From positions 1 through 9,117 of the forward strand of contig LZRQ01000139.1 of NCBI GenBank assembly GCA_002159155.1: 9,117 bases of DNA, written 5' to 3'. The translations under genes and the position numbers were made by a program. Positions 1-6,546 of this stretch are shown in pieces. The DNA comes from Firmicutes bacterium ZCTH02-B6. GTDB taxonomy: Bacteria > Bacillota > Limnochordia > Limnochordales > ZCTH02-B6. Below the pieces are notes generated by a model. It was given only the letters and a program-made list of their open reading frames with translations, had not been told where the DNA came from and did no database searches. Every line of letters begins with the position of its first letter. Position 1 is the first letter of the stretch.

Positions 1-2
1 AC

Positions 3-374
3 CTCCAGCTGCTGCCGGGCGGCGACGTGGACACCCGGGAAGGGCTGGCCAACTTTGTGCAGGCCCTGCGGCTCCGCCTGGCGACGGAGAAGGGCGAGCT
101 CTGGAGTCATCCCGATTATGGCGTGAGGATGCGCCGGTTTCTGAAGGCTCCCGCGACTACGCTGAACCGCATGGACATGGAAAGCGAGATCGTGGACGCC
201 ATCGAGGCGGATCCGCGCACCATGCCGGGAACGGCGTCGGCCCAGGTGGTGGAGTGGGACTCGAAACGGGTGGTGCTGCATGCCAGCTGTCTGCCCGTCG
301 GTGAGACGAACCCCGTCAATCTGGTGATCGGCTACAGCCTCGGTCAGGTGACCGTGGAGGTCCTGAGGAGGTAG
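3..374 (+). CDS. gp25-like baseplate wedge protein (5' end cut off by window)
   Basis: Probable phage T4 gp25-like / lysozyme-like baseplate wedge protein, a small part of the contractile-tail baseplate that helps start sheath assembly. The frame is open to the left edge. The residues before the GTG at 27 (LQLLPGGDVDTREGLANF) already match the family pattern of a Gly-Asp followed by a G-L-x-N segment, so the real start lies outside the window and GTG 27 is internal. The core reads ALRLRLATEKGELWSHPDYG, matching the usual 'L..RL.T..GE...HPDYG' signature. The C-terminal half is a beta-rich segment ending TVEVLRR. The stop is followed six bases later by the baseplate J-like gene, a conserved neighbour of gp25 in contractile-tailed phages and tailocins. 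The family call rests on motif recognition and gene order; no enzymatic role is implied. Confidence 0.82.
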   Translation, partial: LQLLPGGDVDTREGLANFVQALRLRLATEKGELWSHPDYGVRMRRFLKAPATTLNRMDMESEIVDAIEADPRTMPGTASAQVVEWDSKRVVLHASCLPVGETNPVNLVIGYSLGQVTVEVLRR

Positions 375-379
375 GGGCC

Positions 380-1528
380 GTGGATTGGAAAGCACTGGTC
401 CAGTTCAAGACCTATGAGACGCTCGTGGCAGAGGCCCTCAATAAGCTGCGGGCCCGGGGGTCCCGCATCACTGATGTGAACAAGGGCGGCGTCTTTCGCA
501 CGCTTGTAGAGCTGGCGTCTCAGGGTGTGTCTGATCTCTATGGCCTGATCCTTTCCGTCGTGCCGCAGGGGTTCGTGATCTACGCCCGAGGGCGGTGGCT
601 GGACTTGCACTGCGCCGGCATGGGCTTGACCCGGTTCCCTGCCACCCGAGCCCGCGGGATCGTCATCTTTGGCCGTCACAAGCCCGGCGGCAACGTAGTC
701 ATTCGGGCCGGTAGGGTGGTCAAAACCGGCGTCGGGCCCTCCGGGCGAGAGCTGCGGTATCTGGTCGAGGAGGAGACCATCCTGCCCGAAGGGGCCCTAG
801 AGGTGGCCGTCCCCGTACGGGCAGAGTTTGAGGGCGCGAGCTACAACGTCGGGCCCGGCTATATTGACCGGATCGTGACGCACATTCCCGGGATCGACTA
901 CGTGTACAACCCTGAGGGATGGCTCGTCGAGGAGGGCGTGGACGAAGAGGACGACGAGTCCCTTCGGCAGCGCTACCTGGCGCGGTGGGATGAGCTGGCG
1001 ACGGGCGCCACCCGGGCCGGTTACATGGCGTGGGCCCGCAGTGTGCCCGGCGTCATGGATGTGTCGGTGGATGACCGCTTCCCCAGGGGGCCGGGCACCG
1101 TTGACGTCATCATCATGGGGCCGGCCGGTATGCCCAGCCAGGAGCTGATCGACGCGGTGCAGGCCTACCTGGAGACCCGCAAGCCCATCACCGACAACGT
1201 TCTGGTGCGTGGTCCCGAGACCGTGACTGTGGACGTCCACGTAACCCTGTATCTGCCGCAGCATGAAGGGGATGCGGCGGCCGCCGAGGCCCAAGCACGG
1301 CGGGTGATTCAGGCCCTGTTCCTCCACGACGAGGAGCTGGGGATCGAAGTGCTGGGCATCGGCGAGAGCCTCTACCGGGCCCGCCTGACAAGCCTGCTCA
1401 TGCAGCACGTGGAGTATGCGCAGAACGTCCTGATCGGGGCGCCGGCCGCCGATGTGCTGCTGTCCCCGGGGCAGCTGGCGACGCTGGGGAACGTGCAGGT
1501 CTCCGTGGAGAGGGTGGCGGAGTCGTGA
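380..1528 (+). CDS. Baseplate J-like protein
   Basis: 382-residue protein of the baseplate J / T4 gp6-like family, a structural wedge protein of contractile-tail baseplates. The GTG start at 380 is set by a GAGGAGG ribosome site at 364-370. The N-terminal part (residues ~10-60) has the typical helical opening with TDVNKGGVFRTLVELAS. It is followed by a beta-rich middle with an AEFEGASYNVGPG stretch (~residues 148-161), the common 'A...G..gNV..G.I' J signature. A central segment EDDESLRQRYLARWDELATGATRAGYMAWA (broken across ~190-220) matches the 'E.DE..R.R...' hallmark. Its length is normal for the family. Its last four bases (GTGA) overlap the start of the next gene, suggesting translational coupling. 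Located directly after gp25 and before a tail protein I-like gene, the classic order. High confidence. Confidence 0.9.
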   Translation: MDWKALVQFKTYETLVAEALNKLRARGSRITDVNKGGVFRTLVELASQGVSDLYGLILSVVPQGFVIYARGRWLDLHCAGMGLTRFPATRARGIVIFGRHKPGGNVVIRAGRVVKTGVGPSGRELRYLVEEETILPEGALEVAVPVRAEFEGASYNVGPGYIDRIVTHIPGIDYVYNPEGWLVEEGVDEEDDESLRQRYLARWDELATGATRAGYMAWARSVPGVMDVSVDDRFPRGPGTVDVIIMGPAGMPSQELIDAVQAYLETRKPITDNVLVRGPETVTVDVHVTLYLPQHEGDAAAAEAQARRVIQALFLHDEELGIEVLGIGESLYRARLTSLLMQHVEYAQNVLIGAPAADVLLSPGQLATLGNVQVSVERVAES

Positions 1529-2964
1529 AGTTTGGCGAGTACCTATGGAAGCTGCTGTCCAGCCCTTTCAAGCAGTCTGAGGATGGAGAGCTGCGCAAGT
1601 GGGTTGATGTGCTGGGCGAAACCCTGGATGAGGCCAAGCTGTCCATCTTCGCCATGCGGCGGTCCTGGGTGATCGCCACAGCGAGCGGGCAAGCCCTGGA
1701 CCTAATCGGGAGGAGTCGTAAGCTGCCCCGCTACCCCGGCGAGGACGACGAGGCGTATCGGCGCCGCTTGTCGGCCGCCTGGGAGATATACCGGCGCGGC
1801 GGGACCATTCCGGGCATGCAGGAGGCGCTGCGGCTAATCGGGTTCCCGGATGCGGAGATCTACGAGCTGTACAAGGACGGGCCAGTGTCGCCGTTCCACG
1901 ATGGCACCTATCGGTACGACCGGGAGGTGCGCCACAAGGGCGGCGTGCGCTGGGCTGAATTCCGTGTCCGGGCCCGACTGGATGACGAGAAGGCCCTGAC
2001 CCGCACCGATATGGCTGTGCTCATGGACACCATCTACCGGGTGAAGCCGGCCCGCAGCATGCCGGTGGCCATCGGGTTCGACCTGATGTTCCAGGACTTC
2101 GTTCCCCACCAGGATGGGATTGAGATCGACATCCTCTTCGTGGCGCATGCGTTGCGAGAGGGCTGGCCGTGGAAGGGTCACCGCCACGACGGCGCCTTGA
2201 CGCACGCGGGCGGGGTCCGGTATGACACGGCCTGGGACGTGTCCGCACTGGCCGTGCACACACCCCTGGAGGACCGGCAGCGAGCTGGTGGTGTGCTCCA
2301 TGACGGATGGTTTCGCCGCCGCGGTGAGTTGTACTATGGCCGCCAGCCCGCCATGCTGGAGACCAGCCTTTTTGCGGTGACGCCCCGCTGGCAGGAGGAG
2401 GTTCCCTCCGCAGACGACCGACGGGCGACCGCTGGGATCGCACTGGAGGGACGCCCGCTGCGCTACCGGCACGACGGGGCGCTGTGGAGATTGGGTGGAG
2501 CGACGTATGGTGGGCGCCGGCCCGAGGGGACCGACACCTTCCCTGCTGGGCCGACACTGCACGACGGCCGGCACATCCGGTCATCTATCCGCGCGTACGG
2601 TCAGGACCGAGCGCAGGAAGAGTTCGAGCACAGCCTGGCGTTCCAGTGGTGCGAGACCGTGCCGGGAACGCCGGTGTATGGCGCTTCAGGCCTGTGCCAC
2701 GACGGTGGGGGCGCTGCCTGGCGGCACAACGGCTGCATAGACCGCAGGCCGCGCTACATCTACAATGGCCGGCACGCCCACGGTGGCGCCCTACTGCGGC
2801 GGCGCTCGACGCACCGTTACGGCGACCGGCTCTACCGGCACAACGGGTTGCATTACTACGGCAGGCCCATCCCGCGGGATGGCAGTTGGACCCATGGCGC
2901 CAACGGTCCCAGGGATGTGTTTGACATCGTGGTCACTCGTTACGGGCAACGGGTGGCGGCGTAG
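1525..2964 (+). CDS. Tail protein I-like protein with long His-Asp-Gly repeat C-terminal arm
   Basis: 479 residues starting at GTG 1525, overlapping the J-like stop by four bases. Residues 1-~185 look like the P2 tail protein I family: 'GQALDLIGRSRKLPRYPGE' then 'DDEAYRRRLSAAWEIYRRGG' (residues ~55-93), followed by an amphipathic domain ending with YRVKPARSMPVAIGF. In phages this protein links the baseplate to the tail fibres. From residue ~125 to ~450 there are spaced, degenerate units with a His-Asp-Gly or His-Asn-Gly core (HDG at 125, 221, 259, 316, 346, 392; HNG at 401, 439), often followed by a short Tyr-Gly or Tyr-Asp element. I infer that the arm is a beta-repeat extension serving as a fibre attachment or spacer. 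P2 gpI itself is much shorter, so the arm is an added domain. The N-terminal call is fairly sure; the role of the repeats is unknown. Confidence 0.75.
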   Translation: MKFGEYLWKLLSSPFKQSEDGELRKWVDVLGETLDEAKLSIFAMRRSWVIATASGQALDLIGRSRKLPRYPGEDDEAYRRRLSAAWEIYRRGGTIPGMQEALRLIGFPDAEIYELYKDGPVSPFHDGTYRYDREVRHKGGVRWAEFRVRARLDDEKALTRTDMAVLMDTIYRVKPARSMPVAIGFDLMFQDFVPHQDGIEIDILFVAHALREGWPWKGHRHDGALTHAGGVRYDTAWDVSALAVHTPLEDRQRAGGVLHDGWFRRRGELYYGRQPAMLETSLFAVTPRWQEEVPSADDRRATAGIALEGRPLRYRHDGALWRLGGATYGGRRPEGTDTFPAGPTLHDGRHIRSSIRAYGQDRAQEEFEHSLAFQWCETVPGTPVYGASGLCHDGGGAAWRHNGCIDRRPRYIYNGRHAHGGALLRRRSTHRYGDRLYRHNGLHYYGRPIPRDGSWTHGANGPRDVFDIVVTRYGQRVAA

Positions 2965-2976
2965 AGGAGGGATGAT

Positions 2977-3438
2977 GTGATGAGACCCGGGATCAACTTC
3001 CTGGAGCACGCACCGGTCATTCGAGGGGCTTTGGAGCTTGTTGTCAGGCGCTCCGGGCGGGTGGTGCTGCACGAGAAGGACAACAACCTGATCGTGAACA
3101 TCGCCCGGCAGAACATGGCCAGGCTCCTGACGGGCGAGGGCAGCAACCGGATCATTAACCGGATCGCTGTTGGTACGAACGGGGCGCCGCCGAGTCCGGA
3201 CGACACGGCGATCACGAACGCCTTCATCAAACCGATCAGCAGCTTCTCGTATCCTACCCCCACGTCGGCCCGTTTCAACTTCATCATCAAGGAGAACGAG
3301 GCCAACGGCATGGCGATCATGGAGTTCGGCCTGATCGCCGCCGACGGGTCGCTGTTCGCCAGGCGGACCCGTGGGGGCAAGGTCATCGAGAAGGAAGATG
3401 ACCTGGAGATCGAGGGCTTCTGGACCATCCTGTTCTAA
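2977..3438 (+). CDS. Small phage tail/fibre-associated protein (hypothetical)
   Basis: 153 residues. GAGGAGG at 2964-2970 serves either GTG 2977 or the adjacent ATG 2980; I keep the upstream one. The sequence is beta-rich with no membrane segment or signal peptide. It contains a NLIVNIARQNMARLLTG helix near the N-terminus and a 'RIAVGTNGAPPSPDDTAITN' stretch (residues ~63-82). That combination is common in small phage tail proteins that carry a thin beta-sandwich domain just upstream of fibre genes. The protein ends with EIEGFWTILF. It lies 12 bases after the tail I-like stop and before a fibre-type gene, so a structural role in the distal tail is likely. I do not recognise a named family with certainty; the assignment is inferred mostly from position and composition. 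Confidence 0.6.
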   Translation: MMRPGINFLEHAPVIRGALELVVRRSGRVVLHEKDNNLIVNIARQNMARLLTGEGSNRIINRIAVGTNGAPPSPDDTAITNAFIKPISSFSYPTPTSARFNFIIKENEANGMAIMEFGLIAADGSLFARRTRGGKVIEKEDDLEIEGFWTILF

Positions 3439-3459
3439 CAGGGTGAAAACCGCGTTTGA

Positions 3460-3466
3460 AGGGGGT
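3460..3466 (+). promoter_or_regulatory. Ribosome binding site deciding the GTG 3474 start
   Basis: AGGGGGT lies seven bases upstream of GTG 3474. An upstream in-frame TTG at 3456 would place this purine run inside the coding sequence, so GTG 3474 is the better start. Confidence 0.6.
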
Positions 3467-3473
3467 TTTACAG

Positions 3474-3911
3474 GTGGCTAACTTGCAGGAGACACCGCAG
3501 TGGGAAGCCGGGGTCTACCAGATTGAGGAGACCGATCCGGTGCAGGGCGGTCCCGACGGCGTGGACAACCTGCCCCACAAGCAGCTGGCAAACCGGACCG
3601 CGTACCTGAAGCAGCAGCAGGACGCCATCCAGAGCGAGCTGGCGGCAGCCCGGGCCGGGAAGGCGAGCTTGGCTGAGCGCCTGGCAGCGCTGGAGACCCA
3701 GACCTTGCAGGGTGAGTCGACGTTTGCCGGCACGGCCGGGCGGTCCGTCACGCACAACCTTGGGCACACGAACTACATCGTGAACCTGATCCCGCTTGAG
3801 GACACCCAAGGGGACCTCGGTGACGTCAGGATCGCACGGGCTGCGAACGCCTTTACCGTCTACAACACGGGCGGCTTTCGCGGCCAATTCCGCTACCAGT
3901 TGATGACGTGA
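3474..3911 (+). CDS. Tail fibre-type protein with coiled coil and beta tip
   Basis: 145 residues from GTG 3474. The N-terminus carries the pattern W..GVYQIEETDPVQGG (residues 10-26) followed by DGVDNLPHKQLANRTAYLK (residues 28-46). This is a familiar attachment motif of phage tail fibre and appendage proteins, where the '.N.p.kqLanRTaYLK' part leads into a coiled coil. A coiled-coil stretch follows (residues ~46-78, heptad-like leucines and alanines, QSELAAARAGKASLAERLAA). The rest is a small beta domain with VTHNLGHTNYIVNLIP (residues 92-107) and a terminal FRGQFRYQL strand, reminiscent of short fibre tip or lectin-like domains. It probably forms a trimeric fibre on the baseplate. Placed between tail genes and the DGR target, it may act with the variable protein in host attachment. 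That last point is inference. Confidence 0.68.
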   Translation: MANLQETPQWEAGVYQIEETDPVQGGPDGVDNLPHKQLANRTAYLKQQQDAIQSELAAARAGKASLAERLAALETQTLQGESTFAGTAGRSVTHNLGHTNYIVNLIPLEDTQGDLGDVRIARAANAFTVYNTGGFRGQFRYQLMT

Positions 3912-3935
3912 TGGGCTAAGGGAGGGTGACTGAGC

Positions 3936-4340
3936 ATGGCGATTGTGCAGCAAGATCCCGCACGGGTGAATAACAAGGTAGTCATCGACCCCAACAACCC
4001 GGCGGTGCTGCAGATCCTGCAGCACCAGCTGCCGAATGGGGCCGTCTGTCAGCCCCAGAGCATCGATCTGACCGACTACCAGGGCCAGCCCTTCCGTCTC
4101 TACGTGGAGGAGGATGGCAGGCTCAACATCGCGCTGGATGGCGTGCACTACTGGCTCCTGGCTGAGGCGGTCATCCCGGAACGGGAGTTTGACTCGCAGG
4201 AGACCGGTGAAGTGGACGAGCACGGGTCGCCTATCGTTACGCACGTGGAGCGACCGCTGGACCTGCGAAACGTTGACATCGTGGTCTATCCTTGGCCGGA
4301 GGAGACCGGTGAGGAAGACGGCGACGCGGAGGTGTCCTAA
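3936..4340 (+). CDS. Hypothetical protein upstream of the DGR variable protein
   Basis: 134-residue acidic protein starting at ATG 3936, with GGAGGGTGA at 3921-3929 as ribosome site. No family is recognised. Visible traits: an Asn/Pro-rich start (VNNKVVIDPNNPAVLQIL), a short segment LTDYQGQPFRLYVEEDGRLNIA broken around residues 45-66, a WLLAEAVIPEREFDS segment, and a strongly acidic C-terminus (EETGEEDGDAEVS). There is no signal peptide, membrane segment or cysteine cluster. The stop codon is immediately followed by the GTG of the variable protein, and its last codons contain that gene's ribosome site (GGAGGT, 4328-4333), so the two are probably translationally coupled. A role as an adaptor or chaperone for the variable adhesin would suit its position but is speculation. 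Confidence 0.65.
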   Translation: MAIVQQDPARVNNKVVIDPNNPAVLQILQHQLPNGAVCQPQSIDLTDYQGQPFRLYVEEDGRLNIALDGVHYWLLAEAVIPEREFDSQETGEVDEHGSPIVTHVERPLDLRNVDIVVYPWPEETGEEDGDAEVS

Positions 4341-5807
4341 GTGGCGATTCGAGACCTTAGCCTCAAGGCGCTGCGGGAACAGATTCAAGCTGGCACCCGC
4401 GAAGTGACGTTCCAGACGGATGACGGCTCCCTCACCCAGATGGTCTACATCCCCCGCTTCACGGTGCCGGCTGGCATCTGGGAGAATGGGGTGTTTCCCC
4501 CGACGGACCTCAACCTCGGGGGCTTCTTCATCGACAAGTATCAGTGCAGTCACAAGGCAGCGACGTCGACCTCTCGCGGCGTGGGCAGCGGCGTGACCGT
4601 ACCGGAAGGCTCCACGGAGCACGTTGCCGTCTCCTTACCGGGCCGGGTGCCTTGGACCAACATCGACTGGGCAAACGCCAAGCGTGCCTGTGCGAACCGC
4701 AAGATCAACGGGGTGTCGTGCCACCTGGTAACGGCCCGGGAGTGGGCCACGATGGCCTTCTTGATCCGGCTTCTCGGGCATGACATTCGAGGGAACAATT
4801 CCAGCGGTCGCGACTACCGGGACCCGAACCAATGGGCCTATTTCGGCGTGCCCGATCCCGTGCAGTCCGGGCGCGTTCTGACCGGCACCGGTCCCGTTTC
4901 CTGGTCGCACAACGGCACGGCCCTTGGTGTCTTCGACCTGGCGGGAAACGTCCGGGAGTGGGTCGACTTCCAGATGGAGGGCGGCATCTACACGCATATC
5001 CGAACCGCGCGGGTTGCGGAGCCGCTTGCTGCCGGCGCGAGCTCCGTGGACGTCGAAAACGTCTCTGAGATCGAGGGTTGGGACGCACAGGCTCACACCA
5101 TTGTCATCGATCCGGACAATGCTGCGGAGACCTACCCTGTGGTGTCCATCACACCCCTCGGGGGCGGGCGATTCGACGTGCGGTTCGCTGGCTCCGTGAG
5201 CAAATCGGGAGGCTTCCCGGTTGGCACAGTGGTGCGCCTTGAGAAGAGGTACTGCATGATTCCTGGGGGCTCGGCCGCGTACCTGGCGGAGGCCATTGAT
5301 GATCAGGTGCTGACGTTCACCGTCAGGGACCGAGTAGATGCTCCGGGCAGCTCGGGATTTGCTCCGGGCGACACCCTGCAAATTCACAACGAGCAGGTTG
5401 TGGTGGCTTCGGTCAACGGGAACCAGATCACCGTGGTGGCTCGCGGTGCCAACGGCAGTCCTGCGATGTCCCACCCTGCTGGCCGGCCGGTGGCAAAGCT
5501 GTCTCCGCAGGCTGCGAATAACAACCCGGCTGTTACCGGCGACTACGGGGCCGACCAGTCGGGCATGATCTTGTCCTTGCGAACCGAGCCTGACCTTGCG
5601 CCGCTTGCCTGGCCGAAGGAAGTCGGGACCTCTGCCGGTGAGTGGATGGACCGATTCTGGTGGCGGAACTATGGTGCGCGGGCGGCGCTCCGCGGCGGCC
5701 ACTGGGGCCACGGGTCGTACGCCCGGGCTGGCTTCGCGCTGTACCTCAGCCACCCGCCGTCGTACGCGTACGCCAACGTCGGCTTCCGCGCCGCTTTGAC
5801 ACTGTAA
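4341..5807 (+). CDS. DGR variable protein, FGE/C-type-lectin-like fold adhesin
   Basis: 488 residues from GTG 4341 (ribosome site GGAGGT at 4328-4333). The fold looks like the formylglycine-generating enzyme (FGE-sulfatase) branch of C-type lectins: GGFFIDKYQCS (60-70), WTNIDWANAKRAC (105-117), HLVTAREWATMAFL (128-141), GVFDLAGNVREWVDF (196-210), then RGGHWGHGSYARAGFALYL (451-469) and VGFRAAL (480-486). The last block is the FGE 'RGGsW....R.a.R....P....GFR' segment and coincides with the variable repeat. It contains no cysteine, so a catalytic role is unlikely; ligand binding at a variable surface is the known role of such DGR proteins. Residues ~222-390 form an insertion holding two beta modules; the second (FAPGDTLQIHNEQVVVASV, 340-358) resembles a common phage 'GD.I.I..E...V..V' module. 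Downstream of tail genes, it is probably the receptor-binding tip. Confidence 0.9.
   Translation: MAIRDLSLKALREQIQAGTREVTFQTDDGSLTQMVYIPRFTVPAGIWENGVFPPTDLNLGGFFIDKYQCSHKAATSTSRGVGSGVTVPEGSTEHVAVSLPGRVPWTNIDWANAKRACANRKINGVSCHLVTAREWATMAFLIRLLGHDIRGNNSSGRDYRDPNQWAYFGVPDPVQSGRVLTGTGPVSWSHNGTALGVFDLAGNVREWVDFQMEGGIYTHIRTARVAEPLAAGASSVDVENVSEIEGWDAQAHTIVIDPDNAAETYPVVSITPLGGGRFDVRFAGSVSKSGGFPVGTVVRLEKRYCMIPGGSAAYLAEAIDDQVLTFTVRDRVDAPGSSGFAPGDTLQIHNEQVVVASVNGNQITVVARGANGSPAMSHPAGRPVAKLSPQAANNNPAVTGDYGADQSGMILSLRTEPDLAPLAWPKEVGTSAGEWMDRFWWRNYGARAALRGGHWGHGSYARAGFALYLSHPPSYAYANVGFRAALTL
5675..5798 (+). repeat. DGR variable repeat (VR)
   Basis: The 124-base stretch aligns gaplessly to the template repeat at 6266-6389 (offset 591), with 13 differences. 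Nine lie at template adenines: VR positions 5700, 5707, 5709, 5718, 5742, 5749, 5751, 5763 and 5769 (A to C three times, to T four times, to G twice). Four lie at non-adenines (5687, 5738, 5767, 5796). The adenine changes convert template Asn/Asp codons into His454, Gly456, His457, Tyr460, Tyr468, Ser470, His471, Tyr475 and Tyr477; Asn479 is unchanged. Bases 5770-5795 are identical to the template and are the best candidate for the initiation-of-mutagenic-homing segment. The two copies stop aligning cleanly after 5798, just before the stop codon. Confidence 0.95.
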
Positions 5808-5825
5808 ATCTGAAATCTGAATACT

Positions 5826-5867
5826 GGGAATCTGGGGGCCGAGCGATAGCGAGGCCCCCAGATTCCC
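5826..5867 (+). promoter_or_regulatory. Perfect 15-bp inverted repeat after VR (candidate DGR target-site hairpin)
   Basis: The left arm 5826-5840 (GGGAATCTGGGGGCC) and right arm 5853-5867 are perfect reverse complements. The 12-base centre (GAGCGATAGCGA) can itself fold: tandem G-A/A-G mismatches, two G-C pairs, and a GATA tip at 5845-5848. It starts 18 bases after the VR stop. As I recall, the BPP-1 DGR needs a hairpin/cruciform with a GRNA loop just downstream of VR for efficient homing; GATA fits GRNA. There is no T-run after the right arm, so a simple intrinsic terminator is less likely, though it could still slow transcription into avd. Confidence 0.75.
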
Positions 5868-5897
5868 GAATACGGCTTGCAGTGGGGCGGAACGGCA

Positions 5898-6236
5898 GTG
5901 AGTCAGGAGCTGAAGATCAGGCAGAAGACCGAGGACATGATCGCGTACGCTTACGAGGCGCTGAGGCAATTCCCCAAGAGCGAGCGACATACGTTGGCGG
6001 CCGACATTAAACACTGCATGTTCCGGCTGCTGAGGCTGATCATCGAGACCAACAAGCGATACTACAAAAAGACAGCCTTGCAGGAAATGGACGTGGAACT
6101 GGACCTGTTGCGGTCGTACGTGCGCCTTGCGATGAGTCTTGGCTTCCTGCCGTTTAAGAAGTACGAGGTCTGGTCCGGGTATCTGGCCGAGATTGGCCGG
6201 ATGCTTGGGGGCTGGATGAAGTCGGTTAGTCGTTGA
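5898..6236 (+). CDS. avd: Avd, DGR accessory variability determinant
   Basis: 112 residues from GTG 5898; an upstream TTG at 5877 would add seven residues but lies close to the hairpin and has no better ribosome site. The protein is wholly helical in appearance: LKIRQKTEDMIAYAYEALRQF, then a SERHTLAADIKHCMFRLLRLI helix, an NKRYYKKTALQEMDVELDLL segment, and LAMSLGFLPFKKYEVWSGYL (each about 20 residues, separated by short turns). This is the four-helix bundle of the Avd / 23S rRNA-intervening-protein-like family. Avd forms a positively charged pentamer that binds the DGR reverse transcriptase and template RNA and is required for adenine mutagenesis in BPP-1. Basic residues are frequent here, as expected. 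Position between VR and TR is the BPP-1-like order. Strong call from context plus sequence. Confidence 0.9.
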   Translation: MSQELKIRQKTEDMIAYAYEALRQFPKSERHTLAADIKHCMFRLLRLIIETNKRYYKKTALQEMDVELDLLRSYVRLAMSLGFLPFKKYEVWSGYLAEIGRMLGGWMKSVSR

Positions 6237-6260
6237 CAGTTTTGCCTTGGGGTCTAGGCT
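6233..6260 (+). promoter_or_regulatory. Candidate promoter for the template RNA
   Basis: A perfect TTGACA (-35) at 6233-6238 overlaps the avd stop codon. A TAGGCT hexamer at 6255-6260, after a 16-base spacer, matches TATAAT at the first, second and last bases. Transcription would then start about 6267, almost exactly the first TR base (6266). The -10 box is weak, so this is moderate evidence. Confidence 0.45.
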
Positions 6261-6265
6261 GTGTC

Positions 6266-6389
6266 TGCGCGGGCGGCTCTCCGCGGCGGCAACTGGGACA
6301 ACGGGTCGAACGCCCGGGCTGGCTTCGCTCTGAACCTCAACAACCCGCCGTCGAACGTGAACGCCAACGTCGGCTTCCGCGCCGCTCTG
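6266..6389 (+). repeat. DGR template repeat (TR)
   Basis: Invariant donor copy of the VR. Read in the VR frame it gives AAC codons at 6291, 6300, 6309, 6333, 6339, 6342, 6354, 6360 and 6366 and one GAC at 6297, containing all 19 adenines of the aligned stretch. AAC is the usual DGR template codon because any change of its first two bases never makes a stop. Nine of these ten codons differ in VR, each at a template adenine. There is no start codon or ribosome site in that frame, so the TR works as RNA, not protein. Confidence 0.95.
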
Positions 6390-6501
6390 CACTAACCTGG
6401 CCCGAAGTTGTCGCCTCACGGGGCGGCATCCAGTGCCGTAGTGCAAAGGAGCCTAGATCCCTGTCGTGCCGCCCTTTGGCGGCCGGCAAAACACCTGAAT
6501 T

Positions 6502-6546
6502 GGAGACGCGGTGCTAGTAGGGGCTTTCCGACCGCTCCGCGTCTCC
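6502..6546 (+). other. 10-bp stem in the DGR spacer before the reverse transcriptase
   Basis: GGAGACGCGG (6502-6511) pairs perfectly with CCGCGTCTCC (6537-6546) around a 25-base loop. It ends 20 bases before the ribosome site (6567-6573) of the reverse transcriptase gene. It may be part of the template RNA fold or affect reverse transcriptase expression. Confidence 0.6.

Noticed and set aside
27..374. GTG 27 as the true start of the gp25-like gene
   Set aside because: The frame is open upstream and the residues before it fit the family, so the gene begins outside the window.
5826..5867. Intrinsic transcription terminator after the variable protein
   Set aside because: The stem is strong but not followed by a T-run, and avd and the reverse transcriptase downstream would need read-through; the DGR target hairpin explains it better.
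5877..5897. TTG 5877 as the avd start
   Set aside because: It would place the start within ten bases of the hairpin arm without a better ribosome site; GTG 5898 gives the usual Avd length.
4635..6446. 603-codon open frame on the - strand
   Set aside because: It is antisense to the variable protein, avd and TR; such long antisense frames are common in GC-rich DNA, and it shows no family motifs.
6233..6517. Open frame across the TR on the + strand
   Set aside because: It spans the template RNA, has no ribosome site and merely translates the TR in part; the TR acts as RNA.
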